Shown here: positions 1 to 6,995 of the stretch, in pieces
Numbering within the stretch: position 1 is the first letter of the stretch
Layout of the letters: each line of letters opens with the position of its first letter
Origin: Candidatus Lambdaproteobacteria bacterium
GTDB taxonomy: Bacteria > SAR324 > JACQKK01
Length of the DNA: 39,918 nt
Direction of reading: 5' to 3'
NCBI GenBank assembly: GCA_016199125.1
Contig: JACQHH010000120.1
Span: 1-39,918 of the forward strand
Notes under the pieces: generated by a model
Seen by the model: the letters and a program-made list of their open reading frames with translations, nothing else
Database searches by the model: none
What the model was told of the DNA's origin: nothing
Position numbers and translations under genes: made by a program

Positions 1-135
1 AAGCTGGACGGCGCGTTACGGCCCCTGTATACCGTGCGCTTCGCCCAGCGCGACCTGTGGCCCGACTACGGCGGGCAGCCGCACGACACGCTCGTGGCCG
101 ACATTTTCGAGCATTGGCTGGAAGCGACCGACTGA
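1..135 (+). CDS. nthB: Nitrile hydratase beta subunit, C-terminal fragment (5' truncated by window edge)
   Basis: Reading frame 1 is open from the first base and encodes the last 44 residues of a protein ending in ...HWLEATD. The pattern LYTVRF, then DLW, then an acidic tail with a DIFEHWLE-type ending is the SH3-like C-terminal domain of nitrile hydratase beta subunits. In this heterotetrameric enzyme the beta subunit packs against alpha and helps form the active-site pocket for hydration of nitriles to amides. The stop lies 91 bases before the alpha gene, giving the beta-then-alpha order known from cobalt-type enzymes such as Rhodococcus J1. The N-terminal part and any activator gene upstream are outside the window. 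A related thiocyanate-hydrolase subunit is a less likely alternative. Confidence 0.85.
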   Translation, partial: KLDGALRPLYTVRFAQRDLWPDYGGQPHDTLVADIFEHWLEATD

Positions 136-226
136 ACCCCGCGCCAGGCCGTGACGGCCGCCGTACCGCACGGCGGGCGCCGGACCGACGCATGCGCATT
201 TTCCACACCCCGAGCGGAGCGTCGCC

Positions 227-853
227 ATGCCGGACCCGCACAATCCCTACGACCACGGGCCGGATTTCCATCCCGCGGGACCTCCCGACGAGCACGAGCT
301 GCTGGAGCGGGCGCTGCGCGAGCTGCTCATCGAGAAGGGCGTCGTGGCACCCGACGCCATCCGCCGTTCGCTGGACCTGCGCGATCACTTTACGCCCGAG
401 CCGGGGGCGCGGCTGGTGGCGCGCATGTGGACGGATCCCACCTTCAAGGCGTTGGCCCTGCGCGATGCCCGCGCCGCGGCCAAACAACTGGACGTGACCG
501 TCGGTCTGTTCGACCTGAACATCCTGGAGAATACGCCGCAGCGCCACCACGTGGTGGTGTGCACCCTCTGCTCGTGCTTTCACAGCGTGGTACTGGGCAA
601 TGCTCCGGCCTGGTACAAGAGCGTGGAATACCGTTCGCGAGTGGCGGTGGAGCCGCGCAAGGTGCTGGCCGAATTCGGCACCGTGATTCCGGCCGAAACG
701 GAAATCCGCGTGGTGGACAGCACGGCGGAAATCCGCTTCATGGTCATGCCGGAGCGACCCGCCGGCACCGAGGGCCTGCGCGAGGAGGAGTTGGTGCCCC
801 TCATCACCCAGGAAAGCATGATCGGAGTGACCCGCCTGGGGCCGCCGCGCTGA
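227..853 (+). CDS. nthA: Nitrile hydratase alpha subunit, cobalt type
   Basis: This 208-residue protein carries the metal-binding claw C112-T-L-C115-S-C117. The Thr after the first Cys is the marker of cobalt-type enzymes (iron types have Ser). In the family the second and third Cys are oxidised to sulfinic and sulfenic acids and bind low-spin Co(III). Other family signatures are the GARLVARMWTDP segment before the claw, APAWYKS after it, and ESMIGV near the C terminus. The ATG follows a GGAG about nine bases upstream. The residues directly after the claw (F-H-S-V-V) differ from the usual Y-P-W-P-V, which may alter the pocket. The gene is co-directional with the beta gene and convergent with cbtA. 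A thiocyanate hydrolase gamma subunit is the main alternative, less likely on sequence and context. Confidence 0.92.
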   Translation: MPDPHNPYDHGPDFHPAGPPDEHELLERALRELLIEKGVVAPDAIRRSLDLRDHFTPEPGARLVARMWTDPTFKALALRDARAAAKQLDVTVGLFDLNILENTPQRHHVVVCTLCSCFHSVVLGNAPAWYKSVEYRSRVAVEPRKVLAEFGTVIPAETEIRVVDSTAEIRFMVMPERPAGTEGLREEELVPLITQESMIGVTRLGPPR

Positions 854-934
854 GCCGCGTCGACAGGCCTGAAGAGCCTGACCGCGGCGCGGGGCTCATT
901 GCTCACGGTCCCACGCGCTCCGCGCGACCGCCGA

Positions 935-1681
935 TCACGCCCGCGGGCGCAGGCGACTCCAGCTCCATCCCGCCAGCCCGCCCAGCAGCAGCCAGAACAC
1001 GCCCAGCGTGACCAGCGTGGCCACGACGTACCTACTGGCCAGTTCGGCGGGCGGTTCCCCGGCGGATGTGGCCTGTGGCGGCAGATGCGGCGCGCCGGCC
1101 AAGTGTGGCACCGCCAGCAGCACCAGCCCGGCAGCGCGCAAGGGCCAACCCCGGCCAAAGACGGTCAGGGCCAGCCCGCCGCCGGTCGAGGCCACGGCGC
1201 CCAGCCACCAGAGCTGGCGCGGCCCCAGCGCGGTGGCCGCCATGCCCGGCAGCTCGGGCGGCAGACCCAGCGCCGGCACCCCCACGAACGCCATGTAGCC
1301 CGCCAAGCCCCAGGCCAATCCGGCACGCATCCCGACGGGCCGTCCGCGCAACACCATGCAGCCCACCAGAATCAGGGCAAAGGCAAAACCCACGATCACG
1401 TCGGCCAGGGCGGTGAGCAGCATGCGCCGCGGCGGCGCGTAGCGGTCGTGTGCTGGCCCGGTCGCGGCGGCGTCACGCGAAGAAGACGCAGCGGACCGGT
1501 CGGAGTTCAGGTGCGCCGCGGACACCGGCTCATTGCCGGCCGGCGCGCCCGCCGCGGGATGCTCGTAGGTTTCCGCTTCCAGAATCAGCGGCACCACCCA
1601 CAGCGCCTGCAACGCGGCCAGCGCAAGGCCGGCCAGGGCGCCGGAGATGAACGCGGCCAACACGATACGTCGCAGGATCAT
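935..1681 (-). CDS. cbtA: CbtA-type cobalt transporter subunit
   Basis: This 248-residue membrane protein begins MILRRIVLAAFISG, followed by about five or six hydrophobic segments and a polar Ser/Ala/Asp-rich loop near residues 45-80. The N-terminal helix, the RMLLTALADVIVGFAFALIL segment and the GLAGYMAFVGVPALGLPPELPG motif are typical of CbtA, the predicted inner-membrane cobalt transporter found with CbtB. It lies directly downstream of cbtB on the same strand, 132 bases away, so cotranscription is likely. It converges on the cobalt-type nitrile hydratase alpha gene (82-base gap), so the imported metal probably serves that enzyme, cobalamin synthesis, or both. The last point is inference. 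Confidence 0.88.
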   Translation of the reverse strand: MILRRIVLAAFISGALAGLALAALQALWVVPLILEAETYEHPAAGAPAGNEPVSAAHLNSDRSAASSSRDAAATGPAHDRYAPPRRMLLTALADVIVGFAFALILVGCMVLRGRPVGMRAGLAWGLAGYMAFVGVPALGLPPELPGMAATALGPRQLWWLGAVASTGGGLALTVFGRGWPLRAAGLVLLAVPHLAGAPHLPPQATSAGEPPAELASRYVVATLVTLGVFWLLLGGLAGWSWSRLRPRA

Positions 1682-1813
1682 CGATCTGTCTGGCTGGCGG
1701 CTCCTGCAACGGGCGGGAACCTGATCGCAGGGCCTTGCCCGGCGCGCGGGATCGCCGCCTCCGTGTCGCGGCGCTGGCCGCGGCGGGTGCGCGCCATGCG
1801 GCGTGGTGAGTGG

Positions 1814-2011
1814 CTAGTGGCAGGGCACGCTGATGCCGTGGCGGGCGTCGTGGGCCGAGTCGTGCAGCACGGCGCTGTGGGCCAGGGCCACCCCGGCCAA
1901 CAGCAACGCGCCCAAAGCGATGGCGCCCAACGCCGCCGCCAGGGTGTGCAAGTGTGCCGCGGCGCCGGCACCGGCGCGGGATGCGGCGTATTGAGCCGTC
2001 TGAGCGGTCAT
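1814..2011 (-). CDS. cbtB: CbtB small cobalt transporter subunit
   Basis: This 65-residue protein has one transmembrane helix (HTLAAALGAIALGALLLAGVA) and the CbtB histidine tail, in which His, HD, RH and the final PCH are spaced as in the family; these residues are the presumed cobalt-binding site. The start was placed at the internal ATG at 2011 because a strong GGAGG lies eight bases upstream and the length then equals the usual 60-66 residues. An in-frame ATG at 2047 would add 12 residues not typical of the family. It is the first gene of the cbtB-cbtA unit. Many cbtB genes sit behind a cobalamin riboswitch; I see no B12 box upstream here. Confidence 0.88.
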   Translation of the reverse strand: MTAQTAQYAASRAGAGAAAHLHTLAAALGAIALGALLLAGVALAHSAVLHDSAHDARHGISVPCH

Positions 2012-2043
2012 GATCTCCCTCCGGAAATGGTGCGTTCCGTCAT

Positions 2044-2072
2044 GCATGCCTGCCCGGACGGGAGAATGTCAA
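2044..2072 (-). promoter_or_regulatory. Candidate promoter of cbtB-cbtA
   Basis: On the minus strand a perfect -35 hexamer TTGACA (2072-2067) is followed after 17 bases by a weak -10, GCATGC (2049-2044), about 33 bases before the cbtB start. The spacer holds a CCCG-TC-CGGG dyad. A strong -35 with a poor -10 and a dyad between them is what activator-dependent metal promoters often look like, but a MerR-type site is not established here. Confidence 0.4.
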
Positions 2073-2232
2073 GCGCGGCTGTTGCCGGCCAGCGCCGCGC
2101 TGGAAAATTGGCGCCGAATCGGCTTGGATGAGGCTCAAGGGGCGGGCGTGGACGCATGTCGCGGCCGCGCCCCCGCACACATCCCGGCGCCCACGCCGGC
2201 CGAGGCGTTCACGGCACCTGGCAGGAGCAACC

Positions 2233-3375
2233 ATGGAACGCAATCTGTTTGACGAGGAACACAACCTGTTTCGCGAGGCGTTCGCCAAGTTTGTGCAGAA
2301 GGAGATCGTGCCCTTCCATGAGCAATGGGAGCACGACGGCATCGTCTCGCGCGAGGTCTGGGCGCGGGCGGGAGCCCAGGGCTTCCTGTGCATGGACCTG
2401 CCGGAGAAGTTCGGCGGGGCGGGCCTGCGGGACTTCCGTTACAACGCGATCGTCAACGAGGAGTTGGCCAAGGTCAACGCGACGGGCCCGCGCTTCACGC
2501 TGCACACCGACGTGGTGGTGCCCTACTTGTCGCACTATGCCAGCGAGGAGCAGAAGGAGCGCTGGTTTCCGGACATCGTCAAAGGCACCTGCATCACGGC
2601 GGTGGCCATGACCGAGCCCGGCACGGGCAGCGACCTGGGGGGCCTGCGCACCACCGCCGTGCGCGAGGGCGACCACTACCGCATCAACGGCCAGAAGACC
2701 TTCATCACCAACGGCATCCTCAACGACCTGGTGGTGGTGGCAGCCAAGACCGACCCGACGGCCAAGCACAAGGGCATCAGCCTGATCGTCGTGGAGCGCG
2801 GCATGGAGGGCTACGAGCGCGGCCGCAACCTGGAGAAGATCGGCATGAAGGCCCAGGACACCGCCGAGCTGTTCTTCAACGATGTCCGGGTGCCCGTCGC
2901 CAACCTGCTGGGGGAGGAGGGCAAGGGCTTCCGCTACCTGATGGAGATGCTGCCCCAGGAGCGCCTCAGCTCCTCGGTGAACAGCGTGGCCGCGGCCGAG
3001 GCGGCGCTGGGCTGGACGGTGCAGTATGCCAGGGAGCGCAAGGCCTTCGGCCAGCCCATCGGCACGTTCCAGAACTCCCGCTTCAAGCTGGCCGAGATGC
3101 AGACCGAGGTGCAGATTGCGCGCGTATTCGTGGACCGTTGCATCATGGAGCTCAACGCCGGGAGGCTGAGCGTGGCCGATGCGGCCATGGCCAAGTGGTG
3201 GTGCTCGGAGATGCAGCAGCGCGTGATCGACCAGGGCGTGCAACTCCACGGGGGCTACGGCTACATGACCGAATACCCCATCGCCAAGGCCTATCAGGAC
3301 GCGCGGGTGCGGCGCATCTTCGCGGGCACCACGGAGATCATGAAGGAGATCATCGGCCGCGCCATGGGCTTCTGA
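2233..3375 (+). CDS. Acyl-CoA dehydrogenase (long-chain / isovaleryl-like branch)
   Basis: This 380-residue flavoprotein oxidises an acyl-CoA to the 2,3-enoyl-CoA, passing electrons to ETF. The family segments appear in order: the helical N-terminal domain, AMTEPGTGSDLGGLRTTA (FAD/substrate loop), GQKTFITNG, and RERKAFGQPIGTFQ in the C-terminal helical domain. The short-chain-type base in the YEGT motif is missing (IFAGTTEIMKEIIGR here). In long-chain and isovaleryl-CoA dehydrogenases the base instead sits in the LPQER helix, corresponding to about E243 here (inference from family knowledge). The ATG at 2233 is preceded by CAGGAG; an open extension to 2128 has no family similarity. It runs divergently from cbtB and converges on the quinone oxidoreductase gene. 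Confidence 0.93.
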   Translation: MERNLFDEEHNLFREAFAKFVQKEIVPFHEQWEHDGIVSREVWARAGAQGFLCMDLPEKFGGAGLRDFRYNAIVNEELAKVNATGPRFTLHTDVVVPYLSHYASEEQKERWFPDIVKGTCITAVAMTEPGTGSDLGGLRTTAVREGDHYRINGQKTFITNGILNDLVVVAAKTDPTAKHKGISLIVVERGMEGYERGRNLEKIGMKAQDTAELFFNDVRVPVANLLGEEGKGFRYLMEMLPQERLSSSVNSVAAAEAALGWTVQYARERKAFGQPIGTFQNSRFKLAEMQTEVQIARVFVDRCIMELNAGRLSVADAAMAKWWCSEMQQRVIDQGVQLHGGYGYMTEYPIAKAYQDARVRRIFAGTTEIMKEIIGRAMGF

Positions 3376-3480
3376 GCAGACGGACGCCGCGGCCCGGCTG
3401 CCGGAAGCGCATGGGCACCGGCGCCCCGGCGGCGCCCCGGGTCACAGCCGCCCCGCAGCCGGCTTGAACCCGGCTTGAAC

Positions 3481-4449
3481 TCAGGGCAGCAGCACCAGCT
3501 TGCCGGTGGTGTGCCGCGCTTCCAGGTCGGACTGGGCGGCCGCGGCTTCGGCCAGGGGATAGGTCTTGCCGATCAGCACCGACAGCCGCCCGTCGCGGAG
3601 CATCTCGAACACCGCGCCGGCGCGCACCAGCAGATCCTTGCGCGTGTAAACGTAGTCGAAGAGATTGGGCCGCGTGAGGAACAGCGAGCCCAGGGGATTG
3701 AGCTTGTTGATGTCGTAGGGCTCCACGGGCCCGCTGGAGCGTCCGTAGACCACCATCATGCCCCGCCGCCGCAGCAGCCCGAGTCCCTGCTCGAAGGTGG
3801 CCTGGCCCACCGAGTCGTAGACCGCGGCCAGCTTCTTGAAGCCGGGCAGGGCGCGCGCGGCCGCGGCGAAATCCTGTTGCGCGTAGTTGATCACGTGATC
3901 GGCGCCCGCCTCGCGGGCGATGGGGGCCTTGTCGTCGGAGGAGACGGTGGCGATCACCGTGGCCCCGGCCGACTTGGCCGCCTGCACCACCAGGCGCCCG
4001 GTGCCCCCGGCCGCGGCATGCACCAGCACCCAGTCGCCCGGCTGCACCCTGTACGTATCGAACACCAGGTAGTGCGCCGTCATGCCCTGGATCATGGCGC
4101 CCACGGCCACCTGGGGCTCGACGCCCTCGGGCACGGGCACGGCGCGCACCGCGGCAAAGGCGATGTATTCGGCATAGCTGCCCAGCACCTGGGAAAAGCA
4201 CACGCGCTGACCAACGCGCAGGTCGCGCACCTCGCCGCCCACCGCTTCCACGATGCCGCAACCCTCCTGCCCGGGCACGTAGGGCAGGGGCCCCCAATAG
4301 CTGCCCTGGCGCTGGAGGATGTCCAGAAAGTTCACGCCGATGGCCTCCAGGCGCACCAGCACCTCCTGTGCGCCGGCGTGGGGGGTGGGCAAGTCGCGGT
4401 ATTGCAGGCGGCTGGCATCCCCCCGCTCGGTCACCCAGATGGCTTTCAT
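3481..4449 (-). CDS. NADPH:quinone oxidoreductase (zinc-free MDR family)
   Basis: This 322-residue medium-chain reductase starts MKAIWVTERGDASRLQYRDLP, the usual Qor N terminus. It has the catalytic-domain segment GVNFLDILQRQGSYWGPLPYVPGQEG, the cofactor motif HAAAGGTGRLVVQAAKSAGA and a C-terminal GKLVLLP. Structural-zinc cysteines are absent, separating it from the alcohol dehydrogenases. The expected role is NADPH-dependent one- or two-electron reduction of quinones or enones in the cytoplasm. It lies 138 bases downstream of the UGSC-associated gene on the same strand, so the two may share a transcript. The substrate cannot be read from the sequence. Its stop is bordered by an 11-base tandem duplication (cggcttgaacc, 3460-3481). 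Confidence 0.9.
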   Translation of the reverse strand: MKAIWVTERGDASRLQYRDLPTPHAGAQEVLVRLEAIGVNFLDILQRQGSYWGPLPYVPGQEGCGIVEAVGGEVRDLRVGQRVCFSQVLGSYAEYIAFAAVRAVPVPEGVEPQVAVGAMIQGMTAHYLVFDTYRVQPGDWVLVHAAAGGTGRLVVQAAKSAGATVIATVSSDDKAPIAREAGADHVINYAQQDFAAAARALPGFKKLAAVYDSVGQATFEQGLGLLRRRGMMVVYGRSSGPVEPYDINKLNPLGSLFLTRPNLFDYVYTRKDLLVRAGAVFEMLRDGRLSVLIGKTYPLAEAAAAQSDLEARHTTGKLVLLP

Positions 4450-4587
4450 GCTCCGTCCCTGATGAAGAATGACGCCTCGCGGCCCGCGACAGTCCAGGGC
4501 CTTGGGCGCGCCGGCGGCTCCGTGGGCTATCGGCGCGAATCGTGGGGCGCCGGCAACCGCTGAAGGTCTGCGCCCGCCGACGGCCTG

Positions 4588-5652
4588 CTAGTAGTCGCCC
4601 CGCTCGATCTTGCGCGTGATGGATTTGTACAGCCCGAAGGTGGGCAGGAACGCGGAGTGCTTGCCCGCCCCGCCGGCCACGACCACGTGGATGTCCTCGG
4701 CCTGGCCCACGATGGGCACCAGCGTATCGTCGTTGCCGGTGTCGACCCAGTCGGGCCACTTCATCATCTTCCACATGGCCTTGTCGCGGTGCACGCGCAC
4801 GGGAATGCGCGCGTGCTCGAAGAGAAACTCCTGCACGTCCCGGCGGCTCATGCCGTCGTCGGCGATCTGGCGTGCGTGCTCCGGCCCCAGCACCACCATC
4901 AGGTCGCCTTCCTGGATGCCGGCGGAATTGTTGTTGCCCAGCGTGGCCATGGTGCTGGCGGCGGTGAGCAGGATGTTGCGCCCGGATGTGCACACGTGGT
5001 CGTTGATGTTGTGCGGCGCCTCGGCGGAGACCACCGTCACCGTGCTGTCCTCGACGCGGAAACCGGCGTCCACGCGGTAGGGCGCCCAGGGCGTGGCCGC
5101 TTCATTTTCCGCGAAGCAGTAGCTGAACTTGCCCGGCGAGCCCTGGGTCGAGTGGTCGCCCGCCCCCGGCAGCCCGCCGCCCACGTTGCGCAGCACCAGG
5201 CGCATGGCCCGCCCCAGACAGGCGTTGGCGCGGAAGCCGGGGCCGAACAGGCCGTAGCCGCTGTGGATGCCCAGCTCCGCCGCCAGGGGCCCGCTGACCA
5301 TCATGGCGACGCCGCAGGGATGCGTGGTGGCCTGCACGCTGTAGAGCCCGAAGCGCGGATCGCACGCTGCCTCGATGGCCGTCACCAGCACTGGCATGTG
5401 CGCCGGCAGGCAGCCGGCCATCACCGCGTTGACCGCCACGTTTTCCACCGTGGCCTCGGCATAGCGCGGGGGTATGACGCCGATCACTTCGCGCGCCGAG
5501 CGGCGGGATCCGGCGATCATGGCCCGCACCTTCTCCACGGTCGGCGGAATCACGGGCAGCCCGTCGCTCCACGCCTTGGCGTGAAACGTCTCCTGCATCT
5601 CGTCGATGTCGGCGTAGGTAAGCTGCTGGCTCATCAATTCTTCGTTCAACAT
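4588..5652 (-). CDS. Conserved protein of the family found next to UGSC (seleno)proteins; function unknown
   Basis: From the ATG at 5652 (GGAGAGG seven bases upstream) the gene encodes 354 residues, MLNEELMSQQLTYADIDE onward. Conserved-looking blocks are GLPVIPPTVEKVRAMI, AEATVENVAVNAVMAGCLP, GFRANACLGRAMRLVLRNVGG, GSPGKFSYCFAENE, EDSTVTVV followed by APHNINDH, and MATLGNNNSAG. From memory these are the signatures of a family commonly encoded beside UGSC-motif (seleno)proteins; I cannot run a search here. Cysteines occur in HPCG, NACLG, YCFAENE and HVCTSG. No signal peptide or membrane segment is visible, so it is probably cytoplasmic. No UGSC-motif gene is present here. An open extension to 5955 is not credible as protein. 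The reaction is unknown. Confidence 0.75.
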   Translation of the reverse strand: MLNEELMSQQLTYADIDEMQETFHAKAWSDGLPVIPPTVEKVRAMIAGSRRSAREVIGVIPPRYAEATVENVAVNAVMAGCLPAHMPVLVTAIEAACDPRFGLYSVQATTHPCGVAMMVSGPLAAELGIHSGYGLFGPGFRANACLGRAMRLVLRNVGGGLPGAGDHSTQGSPGKFSYCFAENEAATPWAPYRVDAGFRVEDSTVTVVSAEAPHNINDHVCTSGRNILLTAASTMATLGNNNSAGIQEGDLMVVLGPEHARQIADDGMSRRDVQEFLFEHARIPVRVHRDKAMWKMMKWPDWVDTGNDDTLVPIVGQAEDIHVVVAGGAGKHSAFLPTFGLYKSITRKIERGDY

Positions 5653-5755
5653 GCCGCCTCTCCTCAGGTGCTGTCGGGTGGGGATCCCGCGCAGGCCTGC
5701 CCCACACGCGCCGGGCCGTACAGGCGGTGTGCCGCGTGCGGCCGTCCCCGCATGT

Positions 5756-5784
5756 TCTATACCCAAGCACCGGCCAAAACAAAA
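5756..5784 (-). promoter_or_regulatory. Possible promoter for the minus-strand gene at 5652
   Basis: On the minus strand TATAGA (5761-5756) lies 17 bases after a weak -35, TTTTGT (5784-5779), about 100 bases upstream of the start at 5652. Together with the plus-strand promoter at 5937 it forms a divergent control region. Apart from these elements I see nothing in the 375-base gap 5653-6027. Confidence 0.3.
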
Positions 5785-5936
5785 GGCGCCGGGAGACCCT
5801 CGCCGAGCCAAGCCCGCCGCGCGGACACGCGTGTGACTGAGCGGCCGGTCTCGCACCGCGGCATGCGCCGCGGGGCCGCAATCCTCGCGCCGCATCCCGC
5901 CCGCGAACGATGGCCGATGCGCCGGGCGCGGGCGGG

Positions 5937-5982
5937 TTGTCAACCCCGGCGCCACCGACTACGATCCGTGCACATTGGGGGA
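5937..5982 (+). promoter_or_regulatory. Promoter plus leader element upstream of the crotonase gene
   Basis: TTGTCA (5937-5942), a 17-base spacer and TACGAT (5960-5965) form a good sigma-70-type promoter. Three bases later comes TGCACATTGGGGGA (5969-5982), where transcription should begin. The same 14 bases recur at 6939-6952, again just after a -10-like hexamer. The gene start at 6028 is about 55 bases downstream. Confidence 0.5.
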
Positions 5983-6027
5983 TGCCGCGTCCGACGGGGC
6001 GCACGACTGCCGAGTGGAGACGAAACC

Positions 6028-6819
6028 ATGAAGAACGATGCCATCGAATACAAGCGCCGCGGCGCTGCGGGCTGGGCCGTGCTGAACCGGCCCGACGCCA
6101 TGAACGCCATCTCGCCGGAGCTGGTGGAGGACCTGGTGGAAGTGATGGACGCCGCGCAGGCCGACGAGGCCGTCAAGGCCCTGGTGATCACGGGCAAGGG
6201 CCGCGCCTTCAGCGCCGGCGCCGACCTGAAGTTCATCAAGCAGGCCTTCGGAGAGCCGGGCTTTCCCACCTTCAACAAGTTCATCCGCCACCTGCTGCTG
6301 GTGTTCAAGCGCCTGGAGGCGTTCCCCAAGCCCGTGATTGCGGCGGTCAACGGATTGGCCCTGGCCGGGGGCCTGGAGCTGCTGCTGTGCTGCGATGTCG
6401 TGATCGCCGCGGAGAGCGCGCGCATCGGCGATGCCCACGCCAACTTCGGCCTGCTGCCCGGCGGCGGCGGCTCGGCGCGCCTGCCGCGCAAGGTGGGCCC
6501 CACCTGGGCCAAGTATCTGCTGTTCACCGGGGAGTTCTTTCCCGCGCGCGACCTGGTGGGTCCGGGCCTGGTGAACCGGGTGGTGCCTGACGGCGAACTT
6601 GAAGCCGCCACGGAAAAGCTGGTGGCGAGCATTGGCAAGAAGAGTCCGCTGGGTCTGCGCTACATGAAGGACCTGGTCAATTTCGGCCTGGAGCAGTCGC
6701 TGGAAACCGCGTTGTACCAGGAGATCCTGGCCTTCCAGGGGTACAGCCAGTCCAAGGACATCAAGGAGGGCCTGAGCGCATTCAACGAGAAGCGCACGCC
6801 CAGCTTTGTCGGCAAGTAG
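6028..6819 (+). CDS. Enoyl-CoA hydratase/isomerase family (crotonase) protein
   Basis: This 263-residue crotonase has the oxyanion-hole segments GRAFSAGADLKF and NGLALAGGLELLLCCD, followed by GLLPGGGGSARLPRKVG. Comparison with rat mitochondrial enoyl-CoA hydratase places the first catalytic glutamate (Glu144) in GGLEL, where it is kept. The second (Glu164) corresponds to His in GDAHANFG. A simple syn-hydration is therefore not assured, and isomerase, hydrolase or another crotonase reaction is possible. The start is the ATG at 6028 after a weak GGAGAC; long upstream extensions in this frame are antisense shadow. It lies divergent to the UGSC-associated gene and upstream of a TerB-like gene. 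Confidence 0.9.
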   Translation: MKNDAIEYKRRGAAGWAVLNRPDAMNAISPELVEDLVEVMDAAQADEAVKALVITGKGRAFSAGADLKFIKQAFGEPGFPTFNKFIRHLLLVFKRLEAFPKPVIAAVNGLALAGGLELLLCCDVVIAAESARIGDAHANFGLLPGGGGSARLPRKVGPTWAKYLLFTGEFFPARDLVGPGLVNRVVPDGELEAATEKLVASIGKKSPLGLRYMKDLVNFGLEQSLETALYQEILAFQGYSQSKDIKEGLSAFNEKRTPSFVGK

Positions 6820-6930
6820 GCGATGAGACGACGGCCCTGCCTGCGCCGCCCGGCGCCGCGCTCACCGGGCCTGCCCGCGGTCCGGGCCGGATCGGGCGCG
6901 GTTACGGTGGCGCTTTGCCATTTGGCGCAG

Positions 6931-6952
6931 TATAACTCTGCACATTGGGGGA
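6931..6952 (+). promoter_or_regulatory. Promoter-like -10 and shared leader element upstream of the TerB-like gene
   Basis: TATAAC (6931-6936) is followed two bases later by TGCACATTGGGGGA (6939-6952), the same 14-mer seen at 5969-5982. No convincing -35 is present at 16-18 bases; TGGCGC at 6908-6913 would be the 17-base partner. The gene starts at 6996. Confidence 0.45.
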
Positions 6953-6995
6953 CCAGATCCCGGCAGCCTGAGGACCTTCGACCGGTACACCGCTC

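Noticed and set aside
57-1011. Overlapping plus-strand frames across the nitrile hydratase genes
   Set aside because: They are Arg/Pro/Ala-rich alternative frames of the hydratase genes with no ribosome site or family similarity.
2012-2232. Cobalamin riboswitch upstream of cbtB
   Set aside because: Considered because cbtB genes are often so regulated, but no B12-box-like sequence was found and the promoter is too close to the gene.
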